Shown here piece by piece: positions 28,557 through 37,768 of a stretch of 64,000 nucleotides of DNA; the stretch's first letter is position 1, and every line of letters starts with the position of its first letter. The stretch is from Bacillus_CJ salitolerans (GTDB lineage Bacteria > Bacillota > Bacilli > Bacillales > SA4). The position numbers and the translations under genes are program-made. The DNA is taken from positions 643,651-707,650 of the forward strand of contig NZ_JBHUEM010000003.1 in NCBI RefSeq assembly GCF_042680805.1, read 5' to 3'. The notes under the pieces were generated by a model. The model did not search any database. It was not told the origin of the DNA and was given only the letters and a program-made list of their open reading frames with translations.

Positions 28557-28958
28557 GTGAGTGACAAACACATTCGTCGTAATATGCCATTATTTCCAAT
28601 TGGAATTGTTATGAACTTAACCGATTTGTCTGCTCGCCAAATCCGGTATTATGAAGAACATGGATTAGTGACACCTGCAAGAACAGATGGGAATCGTCGT
28701 TTATTTTCCTTTAATGACGTTGATCGACTCTTGGAAATTAAAGATTTAATTGACCAAGGTGTAAATATGGCAGGGATCAAGCAGGTTTTCCAAGTAAAAC
28801 ACCAATCAGATGAAACAGAAAACAAGCAAGTTGAAATTGTGAAAAAAGAGTTAACGGATGAGGAACTTCGTAAAATGCTTAAAGATGAACTCATCCAGGC
28901 CGGTCGATTTAACCGTACATCTTTAAGACAAGGTGACATGGCCAGATTTTTCCATTAA
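28557..28958 (+). CDS. glnR: Nitrogen regulator GlnR (MerR family)
   Basis: 133 residues. MerR-type winged helix (RQIRYYEEHGLVTPARTDGN) followed by a short C-terminal tail that senses feedback-inhibited glutamine synthetase. GTG start with GGAGG upstream. Represses glnRA under nitrogen excess; two GlnR boxes lie at its promoter. glnA starts 30 nt downstream. Confidence 0.96.
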   Translation: MSDKHIRRNMPLFPIGIVMNLTDLSARQIRYYEEHGLVTPARTDGNRRLFSFNDVDRLLEIKDLIDQGVNMAGIKQVFQVKHQSDETENKQVEIVKKELTDEELRKMLKDELIQAGRFNRTSLRQGDMARFFH

Positions 28959-28988
28959 AAGAGATGAACACTAAGGGAGGAAATTAGA

Positions 28989-30323
28989 ATGTCAAGATTT
29001 ACAAAGGAAGATATTTTTAGAATTGCCAATGAAGAAAATGTAAAGTATATCCGCCTTCAATTTACTGACTTACTAGGGATTATTAAAAATGTTGAAATCC
29101 CTGTTAGTCAATTAGAAAAAGCACTTGACAATAAAATGATGTTTGACGGTTCTTCTATTGAAGGGTTTGTTAGAATTGAAGAATCAGATATGTACTTATA
29201 CCCAGATTTAGACACGTGGGTTGTATTTCCTTGGACTGCTGAAAAAGGAAAGGTTGCACGCTTAATTTGTGACATTTACAATCCAGACGGCACTCCATTT
29301 GAAGGAGATCCACGAAATAATTTAAAGCGTGTGTTAAGAGAAATGGAAGCTCTAGGCTTTACTGATTTCAACCTAGGACCTGAACCAGAGTTCTTCTTAT
29401 TCAAGCTAGATGAAAAAGGGGAACCTACTCTTGAGTTAAATGATGCGGGTGGATACTTTGACCTAGCACCAACTGACCTAGGGGAAAATTGCCGTCGTGA
29501 TATCGTACTTGAATTAGAAGAAATGGGCTTTGAAATTGAAGCTTCACACCATGAGGTTGCACCTGGACAGCATGAAATTGACTTTAAATATGCTAATGCT
29601 CTCAAGGCATGTGATGATATTCAAACATTTAAACTAGTAGTAAAAACAATAGCTCGTAAACATGGTTTACATGCTACTTTCATGCCAAAACCATTATTTG
29701 GAGTGAACGGCTCTGGGATGCATGCTAACGTTTCGTTATTCAAGGGTAACGAAAATGCGTTCTTTGATCCAAGCAAAGATTTGCAATTAAGTGACGATGC
29801 AATTCATTTTATCGCTGGTGTGTTAAAGCATGCGCCTAATTTTACAGCTGTAACAAACCCTACTGTAAATTCATACAAGCGACTAGTTCCTGGCTATGAG
29901 GCACCTTGCTATGTTGCGTGGTCTGCAAGAAACAGAAGTCCACTAATTCGTATTCCTTCTTCACGTGGCCTAAGTACTCGTGTAGAAATACGAAGTGTGG
30001 ATCCTTCTGCTAACCCATATTTAGCAATGGCAGTACTACTAGCTTCAGGTCTTGATGGTATCAAGAATAAACTTCAAGCTCCTAAGCCGGTAGATCGTAA
30101 CATCTATGTAATGAACAAGCAAGAGCGCTTAGAAAATGGTATCGTTGATTTACCAGCAACACTTTACCATGCACTAGAGAACCTAAAAACAGACGAAGTC
30201 ATTAAAGGGGCATTGGGAAGTCACTTACTAGAGCACTTTATTGAAGCAAAGGAAATTGAATGGGATATGTTCCGTACTCAAGTTCATCCTTGGGAACGTG
30301 AGCAATATATGTCAACGTATTAA
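28989..30323 (+). CDS. glnA: Glutamine synthetase type I-alpha
   Basis: 444 residues, standard for the Firmicute GSI-alpha form, which is controlled by feedback inhibition rather than adenylylation. Motifs: FDGSSIEGF, GPEPEFFLF, KPLFGVNGSGMHAN, NRSPLIRIP, and the C-terminal arginine-containing loop. It also acts with GlnR and TnrA as the nitrogen sensor. Strong ribosome site AGGGAGG. Confidence 0.98.
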   Translation: MSRFTKEDIFRIANEENVKYIRLQFTDLLGIIKNVEIPVSQLEKALDNKMMFDGSSIEGFVRIEESDMYLYPDLDTWVVFPWTAEKGKVARLICDIYNPDGTPFEGDPRNNLKRVLREMEALGFTDFNLGPEPEFFLFKLDEKGEPTLELNDAGGYFDLAPTDLGENCRRDIVLELEEMGFEIEASHHEVAPGQHEIDFKYANALKACDDIQTFKLVVKTIARKHGLHATFMPKPLFGVNGSGMHANVSLFKGNENAFFDPSKDLQLSDDAIHFIAGVLKHAPNFTAVTNPTVNSYKRLVPGYEAPCYVAWSARNRSPLIRIPSSRGLSTRVEIRSVDPSANPYLAMAVLLASGLDGIKNKLQAPKPVDRNIYVMNKQERLENGIVDLPATLYHALENLKTDEVIKGALGSHLLEHFIEAKEIEWDMFRTQVHPWEREQYMSTY

Positions 30324-30330
30324 TATATAT

Positions 30331-30365
30331 AAAACCTTGATACCATTGGTATCGAGGTTTTTTTA
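30331..30365 (+). terminator. Intrinsic terminator after glnA
   Basis: AAACCTTGATACC/GGTATCGAGGTTT stem with T run. Confidence 0.85.
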
Positions 30366-30374
30366 TTAAACTAA

Positions 30375-30614
30375 GAAAGTATAAGTTTCTGGTGTTTAGT
30401 TGATACAATGTTACGGCTAAATCCAGCTCCAGCACCCAGCCAAGATGAAATGGCGACGATCTTTGCCATTTCATCCTACTCGAGGGGGAAAAGAAAAATC
30501 ACTTTTTCCTTGGTCAACTAACCTGTCATGAATAAAAGGGAACACCACCCTTTTTTTCATGACAGAACATTTGCTCTGCCTTAGGCTAAGGGGGGCCCCC
30601 TGAGACTTTTGTTC
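30375..30614 (+). repeat. Dispersed intergenic repeat, copy E
   Basis: Full-length member with three hairpins, 10 bp behind the glnA terminator. 30615-30836 beyond it shows no gene. Confidence 0.85.
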
Positions 30615-30836
30615 TGAAAAAAACTGAATTCTGTGAAAAGAATGTATGTTACAGAGAATTAAATGATGTGTAATAGAGAACAGAATTATTAAAAATGTAG
30701 CAAGGAATTCGTCATTTTATGTCGAAGAATATTGTATAGTAGACATTTAGTGAAAATAAATCCTTTCATAAAAGAAAGTACTTCATCAAGGTTTATCAAA
30801 GGATACGGGACGAATCATACTTAGGAGAGAATAGAT

Positions 30837-31949
30837 ATGCGGTTAGTACCACTAGAACGATGTGAATCAAAAATGATGTTAGGGCAATCGATTTATGATG
30901 GAAATGGAAGAGTTCTTCTAGCTAAAGGGACTGAACTTTCTGATCGCTTAATCCAGAGACTTAAAAAACTTCATATTTATTCTGTCTATATAGAAGATGA
31001 ACTTTCGCAAGGAATAGAAATTGTTGAATCAGTTCCTGAGAGGCTTCGTATAGAAGCAGTCAATGTAATTACAGATAGTTTAAACACTATCGCTGAACTA
31101 AAGGATACAAGCGGTAGCAACCTACAAGGAATGATGAAGACAGGAAGAGCAATCCGAAGCTTGCAAAAAGTTTTTAAGGACTTATTATCATGCCTTTCAG
31201 AAAACAGAACAGTTATTAATTTATTGGCTACTACAAAAATTCACGGAAATGATATTTACCAGCATAGCTTAAATGTGACCATATATGCATGTCAATTAGC
31301 CATTGAGAATGGATTGCCACTAAAAAATATTGAAGAAATCGGATTAGGTGCAATGTTACATGATGTAGGAAAGGTGTTTATCTCCCATGAGGTATTAAAT
31401 AAACCTGGAAAACTAACAGAAGAGGAATATGAATATGTGAAGAAACACACAGAACTGGGGTTTGATCTATTACGTAAAATTCATGAAATTCCAATGACTG
31501 TCTCACATTGTGCACTTCAACATCATGAAAAATTAGATGGAACGGGATATCCAAGAGGGTTAAAAGAAACTGAAATTCATAGTTATGCAAAAATTATTAG
31601 TGTTGCAGATGTATTTAGTGCATTGACAAGTCATCGAGCTTATCGGACGCCTTTTTTGCCACATGAAGCATTAGAAATTTTGTATGCTGGTAGTGGCTCC
31701 CAATTTGAAAGTAAACAAATTCAATTATTTAAAGGGTGTATTGCAATTTACCCTCAAGGATTAACAGTGAAAATGAATGATGGCAGGATAGGAATTATTT
31801 CGGATTATAATTTTCATTCGGTAGGTAGACCAAAAGTAAGGATCATTCGAGATGAATATAACCAAAAAATTGTACCTTATGAAATCGATTTATCCTCGAA
31901 GGAGCATTTAACGCTTGATATCATTGAATCAGATCCATTGCTCTATTAA
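30837..31949 (+). CDS. HD-GYP domain protein (probable cyclic-di-GMP phosphodiesterase)
   Basis: 370 residues. The HD-GYP signature is complete: AMLHDVGKVFIS near residue 177 and HHEKLDGTGYPRGL near 229, followed by VADVFSALTSHRAYR. The N-terminal part has the short beta domain often found in Bacillus HD-GYP proteins (SIYDGNGRVLLAKGTELS). No membrane helix or receiver domain is seen. It has its own ribosome site (GGAGAG) and ends in a shared terminator with lexA. This gene is not at this place in B. subtilis. Confidence 0.88.
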   Translation: MRLVPLERCESKMMLGQSIYDGNGRVLLAKGTELSDRLIQRLKKLHIYSVYIEDELSQGIEIVESVPERLRIEAVNVITDSLNTIAELKDTSGSNLQGMMKTGRAIRSLQKVFKDLLSCLSENRTVINLLATTKIHGNDIYQHSLNVTIYACQLAIENGLPLKNIEEIGLGAMLHDVGKVFISHEVLNKPGKLTEEEYEYVKKHTELGFDLLRKIHEIPMTVSHCALQHHEKLDGTGYPRGLKETEIHSYAKIISVADVFSALTSHRAYRTPFLPHEALEILYAGSGSQFESKQIQLFKGCIAIYPQGLTVKMNDGRIGIISDYNFHSVGRPKVRIIRDEYNQKIVPYEIDLSSKEHLTLDIIESDPLLY

Positions 31950-31993
31950 TGCAAAAAGTGTAGTAAATAGATTGTTTGTTAGAAAAGAATGAC

Positions 31994-32026
31994 AAAAGTC
32001 TTGGGTTTTCCAAGACTTTTCTTCTT
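31994..32026. terminator. Bidirectional terminator between the HD-GYP gene and lexA
   Basis: AAAAGTCTTGG/CCAAGACTTTT with T tract on both strands. The two genes converge. Confidence 0.8.
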
Positions 32027-32651
32027 AGTGTAATGTTCGATAGACACCAATGACTTTACCCAGTATTGAAACACTTTTTAATAGAATTGGCTCAAGACTG
32101 GAATTTTCAGGTTGCAAACGAATATAGTCTTTCTCTTTAAAAAACCTTTTCACTGTTGCTTCATCTTCTTCAGTCATAGCAACAACAATATCCCCGTTAT
32201 TGGCTGTTTTCTGTTGACGGACAAGTACGAGATCTCCGTCAAATATCCCAGCTTCAATCATGCTATCACCCATAATTTCTAACATAAATACATTTTCTCC
32301 AGGTGTTACATACCGGTCAGGTATAGGAAAGAAATCTTCTATATTTTCTACCGCAGTAATGGGTTGTCCAGCAGTTACTTTCCCGATAATCGGTACATTA
32401 ATAACAGATCCATTAAAAACAGGCTGAACAATATTGTCTTGATCAAGAATTTCAATAGCTCTTGGTTTAGTAGGATCTCTTCGAATTAATCCCTTACTCT
32501 CTAATCTTGCGAGATGACCATGGACGGTGGAACTAGATGCTAGGCCAACGGCCTCTCCAATTTCACGAACAGAAGGTGGATAACCCTTTAGCTGAACCTC
32601 GCGTTTAATAAACTCCAAAATATCTTGTTGTCGTTTTGATAGTTTCTTCAT
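32025..32651 (-). CDS. lexA: SOS repressor LexA
   Basis: 208 residues. Winged-helix DNA-binding domain (SVREIGEAVGLASSSTVHGH), then the S24 autoprotease domain: cleavage site A94-G95 in KVTAGQ, nucleophile S130 in EIMGDSM, and K168 in EATVKRFF. The open frame reaches 32675, but the family start MKKLSKRQQ with GGAG upstream places it at 32651. Divergent from yneA, with SOS boxes between. Confidence 0.97.
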   Translation of the reverse strand: MKKLSKRQQDILEFIKREVQLKGYPPSVREIGEAVGLASSSTVHGHLARLESKGLIRRDPTKPRAIEILDQDNIVQPVFNGSVINVPIIGKVTAGQPITAVENIEDFFPIPDRYVTPGENVFMLEIMGDSMIEAGIFDGDLVLVRQQKTANNGDIVVAMTEEDEATVKRFFKEKDYIRLQPENSSLEPILLKSVSILGKVIGVYRTLH

Positions 32652-32713
32652 AGTAAAACACTCCAATAGCTCCATATAATTACAAACAGTATACCATGCC
32701 TACTACAAATATA

Positions 32714-32727
32714 CAAACATAAGTTCG
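32714..32727 (+). promoter_or_regulatory. LexA box 1, lexA-yneA intergenic
   Basis: CAAACATAAGTTCG, one mismatch from CGAAC-N4-GTTCG. Confidence 0.75.
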
Positions 32728-32737
32728 AGAAAAATGA

Positions 32738-32766
32738 TTGACAAAAACAAATGTTCGTATTAAATT
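32738..32766 (+). promoter_or_regulatory. yneA promoter with LexA box 2 in the spacer
   Basis: TTGACA, 17 bp, TAAATT. The spacer contains AAAACAAATGTTCG (32744-32757), so LexA would sit on the promoter. Confidence 0.75.
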
Positions 32767-32775
32767 AATCATATA

Positions 32776-32789
32776 AGAACATACATTCT
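32776..32789 (+). promoter_or_regulatory. LexA box 3 (degenerate)
   Basis: AGAACATACATTCT keeps the GAAC-N4-NTTC core only. Confidence 0.45.
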
Positions 32790-32808
32790 ATTTTTGGGGG
32801 TCGCTTAT

Positions 32809-33144
32809 ATGAAAATAAAAATGATGAATCTATCATTCTATATACTTTTCCTGTTCACAATTTTTTCTATTTTCTTTGTTTCTTCCTATATCAATAAAGA
32901 TAGTCGACTAGAAGAAGAGTACTTGTTTATTCAGCTATCTTCTGGGGATACGTTATGGGATGTTGCTGAACAGTTTGCAGATCAACATGGTTTAGCGACG
33001 ACTCAGTTTATTAAATGGGTCGAAGAAAAGAATAACATTGACGGAAACCTTATTGTTGCGGGTGAAAGGATTGTAATACCTGTTAAAAAGGAACATATAT
33101 CAGATACAGTTTTACTTGTCGCTGATGGATCAGTCGCTCATTAA
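32809..33144 (+). CDS. yneA: SOS-induced cell division suppressor YneA (LysM)
   Basis: 111 residues. One N-terminal membrane helix (LSFYILFLFTIFSIFFVSS) followed by an extracellular LysM domain (SGDTLWDVAEQF, GERIVIPV). YneA blocks septation during the SOS response. ATG 32809 was chosen as GGGGG lies 9 nt upstream; the frame is open from 32794. The serine-recombinase gene yneB that follows yneA in B. subtilis is missing here. Confidence 0.92.
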   Translation: MKIKMMNLSFYILFLFTIFSIFFVSSYINKDSRLEEEYLFIQLSSGDTLWDVAEQFADQHGLATTQFIKWVEEKNNIDGNLIVAGERIVIPVKKEHISDTVLLVADGSVAH

Positions 33145-33168
33145 GCTCATTAATTAGATGAAAAATGT

Positions 33169-33198
33169 AACCTGCTTGATTCCAAGCAGGTTCTTTTA
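33169..33198 (+). terminator. Intrinsic terminator after yneA
   Basis: AACCTGCTTG/CAAGCAGGTT plus TCTTTT. Confidence 0.8.
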
Positions 33199-33245
33199 GT
33201 ATCATACGTATATGCTTAAGACCGAAGTAAAGGAGTATACTAAAA

Positions 33246-33482
33246 ATGCTATCACAGGAAAAATTAGCTAGAATTAACCATCTATCGAAGAAATCAAAAG
33301 AAGTTGGGTTAACAAAGGAAGAAATGGAAGAACAGAAAAGTCTTAGGGAAGAATATTTAAAAGCTTTTAGAGGTCAAATGGTAGATCATTTACATTCTAT
33401 AAAGGTTGTTGATGAAAAAGGAACAGATGTTACCCCAGAAAAGTTAAAGAAAAGTAAAGCACAGAGAAAAAATCTTCATTAA
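33246..33482 (+). CDS. ynzC: DUF896 protein YnzC
   Basis: 78 residues of the YnzC/UPF0291 family: a helical hairpin (KLARINHLSKKSKEVGLTKEE) with a disordered basic tail. Reported as SOS-inducible together with yneA in B. subtilis. Function unknown. It has an AAAGGAG ribosome site and lies between yneA and tkt as expected. Confidence 0.93.
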   Translation: MLSQEKLARINHLSKKSKEVGLTKEEMEEQKSLREEYLKAFRGQMVDHLHSIKVVDEKGTDVTPEKLKKSKAQRKNLH

Positions 33483-33566
33483 TTTTGTTCTTATCATTGA
33501 TATACTATATATAAGAATAAGCCAATCTATAAAAACATATTAGTTTAATTAGAAAGGATGTTGAAT

Positions 33567-35567
33567 TTGACAGAAACTATCGATCATTTATCTATTAACG
33601 CTATTAGAACATTGTCAATCGATGCAATTGAAAAGGCGAATTCTGGTCACCCAGGGATGCCAATGGGGGCTGCTCCAATGGCATATACATTATGGACGAA
33701 ATTTATGAATCACAATCCTAAAAATCCAAGCTGGTTTAATCGCGATCGATTTGTATTATCAGCTGGTCATGGTTCAATGCTTCTATATAGTTTATTACAT
33801 ATTTCAGGTTATGACCTCTCAATGGATGATATTAAAGCATTCCGACAGTGGGGAAGTAAAACACCAGGTCACCCTGAATATAAGCACACACCTGGAGTAG
33901 AAGCAACGACAGGTCCTTTAGGACAGGGGATTGCAATGGCGGTTGGAATGGCAATGGCTGAAAGCCATTTAGCAGGCAAATATAATCGAGATAATTTGAA
34001 CATCATTGACCATTTTACATACACCATTTGTGGCGATGGAGATTTAATGGAAGGTGTATCTGCTGAAGCTGCATCTTTAGCTGCTCATTTACGATTAGGA
34101 AAATTAGTTGTTCTTTATGATTCAAACGATATTTCGTTAGATGGTGAACTAGACAAAGCCTTTACAGAAAGCGTGGAAGACCGTTTTAAAGCTTACGGTT
34201 GGCAAGTTATTCGAGTGGAGGATGGAAATAGTGTTGAGGAATTAAGTCGGGCACTTGCCGAGGCAAAAACAGAACTTAATCGTCCAACATTAATTGAAGT
34301 AAAGACTACAATTGGCTATGGTTCTCCAAATAGAGCAGGAACATCAGATGTCCATGGTGCCCCACTTGGGTCAGATGAGGCAAAACTGACGAAAGAAGCT
34401 TATAAATGGACTTTTGAAGAAGATTTCCATGTCCCAGAGGAAGTATATAGACATTTTCATAAAACCATAGTGGAAAAGGGTAAAGAGAAAGAGCAAGAAT
34501 GGGAACATCTGTTTAAAAAGTATCAGGAAAACTATCCGGATCTAGCTTCGGAGCTTACTTCAGCAATGCAAGGTAAACTACCTGATGGCTGGGCTAATGA
34601 TCTTCCTACTTATGAAGCAGGGAAGAGCTTAGCCACTCGTGCATCATCTGGAGAAGCGTTAAATGCAATTGCAAAAGGTGTACCGTTTTTCTTCGGTGGA
34701 TCAGCAGATCTAGCAGGGTCCAATAAAACGATGATAAAAGGAACGGTAGATTTTTCTCATGAAGACTACAGTGGAAGAAATATATGGTTTGGTGTAAGAG
34801 AATTTGCAATGGGTGCTGCGCTAAATGGTATGGCTCTTCATGGTGGGTTAAAAGTATATGGCGGAACATTTTTTGTGTTTTCAGATTATCTTCGTCCGGC
34901 CATTCGTCTTTCAGCCCTTATGCAAATCCCTGTTACTTACGTATTCACTCATGATAGTATTGCAGTTGGTGAGGATGGACCTACACATGAACCGATAGAA
35001 CAACTTCCGTCATTAAGAGCAATGCCTGGGTTAAGTGTTATTCGACCAGCTGATGGTAATGAAACTTCAGCTGCTTGGAAATTGGCAATTGAATCAGAGG
35101 ATACTCCAACTGTTCTAGTTCTTACTAGACAAAACTTAGTTACAATGGATTCTAGTAAAGAACTTGCCTATGATGGTGTGAAGAAAGGTGCTTACGTTGT
35201 GTCAAGCGCAACGAAGGAGATACCGGATGGAATCCTACTTGCTAGTGGTTCTGAAGTAACACTTGCAATTGAGGCCCAAAAAGTATTAGAAACAGAAGGT
35301 ATTTCAGTTTCTGTCGTCAGTATGCCTTCTTGGGATCGTTTTGAAAAACAAACACCTGAATATAAGCAGTCAGTTATTCCAAAGGATGTAAAAAAACGTT
35401 TAGCCATTGAAATGGCAAATCCTCTTGGGTGGGAGCGTTACACAGGTGATGAAGGTAAGATCATTGGTATTCATACATTTGGTGCTTCTGCGCCAGGTGA
35501 AATCGTTATGAAAGAGTATGGCTTTACCGTTGAAAATGTTGTGTCCCAAATGAAATCATTACTGTAA
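33567..35567 (+). CDS. tkt: Transketolase
   Basis: 666 residues. TPP enzyme of the pentose phosphate pathway, transferring two-carbon units between sugar phosphates. Motifs: SGHPGMPMGAAPMAY, GPLGQGIAMAVGMA, CGDGDLMEGVS (TPP), and GEDGPTHEPIEQL. Three starts compete: ATG 33558, TTG 33561 and TTG 33567. AAAGGATG at 33553-33560 overlaps the first, so TTG 33567 is preferred and agrees with the B. subtilis N-terminus. Confidence 0.95.
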   Translation: MTETIDHLSINAIRTLSIDAIEKANSGHPGMPMGAAPMAYTLWTKFMNHNPKNPSWFNRDRFVLSAGHGSMLLYSLLHISGYDLSMDDIKAFRQWGSKTPGHPEYKHTPGVEATTGPLGQGIAMAVGMAMAESHLAGKYNRDNLNIIDHFTYTICGDGDLMEGVSAEAASLAAHLRLGKLVVLYDSNDISLDGELDKAFTESVEDRFKAYGWQVIRVEDGNSVEELSRALAEAKTELNRPTLIEVKTTIGYGSPNRAGTSDVHGAPLGSDEAKLTKEAYKWTFEEDFHVPEEVYRHFHKTIVEKGKEKEQEWEHLFKKYQENYPDLASELTSAMQGKLPDGWANDLPTYEAGKSLATRASSGEALNAIAKGVPFFFGGSADLAGSNKTMIKGTVDFSHEDYSGRNIWFGVREFAMGAALNGMALHGGLKVYGGTFFVFSDYLRPAIRLSALMQIPVTYVFTHDSIAVGEDGPTHEPIEQLPSLRAMPGLSVIRPADGNETSAAWKLAIESEDTPTVLVLTRQNLVTMDSSKELAYDGVKKGAYVVSSATKEIPDGILLASGSEVTLAIEAQKVLETEGISVSVVSMPSWDRFEKQTPEYKQSVIPKDVKKRLAIEMANPLGWERYTGDEGKIIGIHTFGASAPGEIVMKEYGFTVENVVSQMKSLL

Positions 35568-35581
35568 ATAATTAATCCAAA

Positions 35582-35611
35582 ATGCCCCTTATATTATAAG
35601 GGGTGTTTTTT
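35582..35611 (+). terminator. Intrinsic terminator after tkt
   Basis: ATGCCCCTTATA/TATAAGGGGT plus T6. Confidence 0.85.
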
Positions 35612-35721
35612 CGACAAAAATAGAGCCTTCGCGCGTCAGTGTTAGACAATCCTTTTAATAATCCTCCTGTATAATCATACATATAATATAGGTTGCTGTA
35701 TGAAGCGGGGGGAGTAAAAGG

Positions 35722-36165
35722 ATGAGGCAATATCAAATTTATTGGGTAGAAGAAGAATTTGCGAATCATTACTTCGGAAGGGAAATCATGTTCTATAGGT
35801 TATTTTTTCAGTTTAATGAGGAACGAAATGAAGAGAGAAAAAATATTCTTAATAAGCAGGTTGAATATATAACAAAGCCTCTTCCAGCTATACAGCTTAA
35901 TCAGTTTATAGAATCAGAATTGAAGGGGAATATCAATTTCACCATCACAACAGAAGGTTTTATGTTTCATGATCAAGCAACTAGAAGTGGAGCTAGTCTT
36001 TCTGTTCATGAACGGTATATATGGGTAGTAGGAACTGGAAACTATGAGACTGAAATGATGCTATTTGATTTATTAAGGAAATGGGATTCTAGATTTTTAG
36101 CCATTGATTTAGGACAAGCAAGGTACGGTTGGCTTTCACCCATAAAGCAACGAAAATTTGTGTAA
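35722..36165 (+). CDS. sirA: Sporulation inhibitor of replication SirA
   Basis: 147 residues, homologous to B. subtilis YneE/SirA, a Spo0A-induced protein that binds DnaA domain I and stops new rounds of replication during sporulation. The characteristic opening YQIYWVEEEFANHYFGRE is present. The ribosome site is GGGGGGAG. Position between tkt and yneF matches B. subtilis. Confidence 0.92.
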   Translation: MRQYQIYWVEEEFANHYFGREIMFYRLFFQFNEERNEERKNILNKQVEYITKPLPAIQLNQFIESELKGNINFTITTEGFMFHDQATRSGASLSVHERYIWVVGTGNYETEMMLFDLLRKWDSRFLAIDLGQARYGWLSPIKQRKFV

Positions 36166-36239
36166 ATATTATTTTCATATTGTATAATAGATTCTGTTTG
36201 TGTAAACTGTAAAATAGACAACTTGAAGGAGGAAGAAAT

Positions 36240-36458
36240 ATGGATTTATGGGTCGTTATTCTAGTTGGTGTTCTAGCTCTAATAGCTGGGGTCGCTCTAG
36301 GATTTTTCATTGCTCGTCAATATATGATGAGTTACTTAAAAAAGAATCCACCGATTAATGAACAAATGCTACGTACTATGATGATGCAGATGGGTCAAAA
36401 ACCATCTCAAAAGAAGGTTAACCAAATGATGAAGGCGATGAATAATCGCATTAAATAA
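36240..36458 (+). CDS. yneF: UPF0154 membrane protein YneF
   Basis: 72 residues: one N-terminal membrane helix (LWVVILVGVLALIAGVALGF) followed by a short cytoplasmic methionine-rich tail (MLRTMMMQMGQKPSQKK). Widely conserved in Firmicutes, function unknown. Strong ribosome site AAGGAGG. Confidence 0.94.
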   Translation: MDLWVVILVGVLALIAGVALGFFIARQYMMSYLKKNPPINEQMLRTMMMQMGQKPSQKKVNQMMKAMNNRIK

Positions 36459-36468
36459 AGGAAAGACG

Positions 36469-36496
36469 AAGCACTCGCATACCGGGTGCTTTTCTT
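36469..36496 (+). terminator. Intrinsic terminator after yneF
   Basis: AAGCACTCG/CGGGTGCTT plus TTCTTT. Confidence 0.7.
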
Positions 36497-36655
36497 TAGT
36501 TTATGAGAGAGCATAAATTTTTCCTATCATAGAAAGAATGGAGAAAAACAGTACCATTCATTCCATTAAATCAATAATAAGAAAGTCATAGTGCATTCTA
36601 TTGGTTTAAGTCCAGCAATTGTACAAGATTTCAATAAAAAAGGGTGAATTCAAAC

Positions 36656-37732
36656 GTGGAAGGAAAACTTGAAGTTCCAAAAATATCGATTTCTAGCCTG
36701 TTAAAAGGTGATTATTCCTTAATAGATGTTCGTTCACCAAGTGAATATAGAGAGTTTCATATTCCTGGAGCGATTAGCATGCCTATATTTTCCGATGAAG
36801 AGAGAGCTATTGTCGGAACAACCTATAAACAAGAAGGAAAAGAATTTGCCAAGCATCTAGGTGTTGATATACTTTCATCGAAGTTACCTCATTTTTATCA
36901 AAATATTAAAGATTTATATCATCAACAAGGTATAGAAAAAAAACCAATTGTTGTATACTGCTGGCGAGGAGGGATGAGAAGTAAGTCGATTGTTTCTATT
37001 ATGGGCATGATGGAAATTCCAACTTTACAACTAGAAGGTGGAATAAGGTCATATAGGCAAATCATAATGGATGAGCTTGAAAAAGCTAAAAAGGTAACAA
37101 AAAAATATATTGTGCTAGAAGGTTTGACTGGGACAAAGAAGACAGAAATTTTGGCAAGGTTACAACAATTGGGGTATCCTGTTATCAACATAGAAGAATT
37201 AGCATCTCACCGAGGTTCCTTATTCGGTCAAATTGGCCTAAAACCAAGAAGTCAAAAGGAATTTGAAAGTTTACTTTATCATCGTTTACAACAATTGCAG
37301 CATTCATCTTATTATATTATTGAAGCGGAAAGTAAGAGGCTAGGTAGTATTATTATCCCAGATTTTCTCCTAGAAGGGAAAGAACAAGGTGCAAGAATTC
37401 ATATTGAAATGGAGCTTCAAAAGAGGGCTGAAACCATTTGTGAGACGTATAACCTTGATAACCATAGGATAGAGTTTGTAGAAGGTATCCAGCTTTTAAA
37501 GAAAAGGCTGTCTAAAGAATCTAATGAATTGCTTGAGGAATACCTTCAAAAGGGGGATTTGCAAGCTGTCGTGACTATATTATTAAAAGATTATTATGAT
37601 CCAAGATATGTCCATACCTCGTTAAAATATAACACTCCTGTTGAAACTATATTGATTAACGATTTGCAGGACGGAATTAGTAAGGTGAGGGATAAGATAG
37701 AGGAGATTATCGGACAAATACAGCTTGTGTAG
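36656..37732 (+). CDS. mnmH: tRNA 2-selenouridine synthase MnmH (SelU)
   Basis: 358 residues. N-terminal rhodanese domain (LIDVRSPSEYREFHIPGA) with catalytic C102 in VVYCWRGGMRSKS, then a P-loop domain. MnmH replaces sulfur with selenium at U34 of certain tRNAs via a geranylated intermediate, using selenophosphate from SelD, which is encoded at 59 kb. The Walker A at 156-163 reads GLTGTKKT, with K where the canonical GxxxxGKT has G. GTG 36656 (AAAAGGGTGA 8 nt upstream) is preferred over GTG 36644, which lies inside the ribosome site. Absent from B. subtilis at this locus. Confidence 0.93.
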   Translation: MEGKLEVPKISISSLLKGDYSLIDVRSPSEYREFHIPGAISMPIFSDEERAIVGTTYKQEGKEFAKHLGVDILSSKLPHFYQNIKDLYHQQGIEKKPIVVYCWRGGMRSKSIVSIMGMMEIPTLQLEGGIRSYRQIIMDELEKAKKVTKKYIVLEGLTGTKKTEILARLQQLGYPVINIEELASHRGSLFGQIGLKPRSQKEFESLLYHRLQQLQHSSYYIIEAESKRLGSIIIPDFLLEGKEQGARIHIEMELQKRAETICETYNLDNHRIEFVEGIQLLKKRLSKESNELLEEYLQKGDLQAVVTILLKDYYDPRYVHTSLKYNTPVETILINDLQDGISKVRDKIEEIIGQIQLV

Positions 37733-37733
37733 A

Positions 37734-37759
37734 AGGGAGCATGCCATGCTCCTTTTTTT
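37734..37759 (+). terminator. Intrinsic terminator after mnmH
   Basis: GGAGCAT/ATGCTCC with a short loop and T7. Confidence 0.8.
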
Positions 37760-37768
37760 AATTATTTT

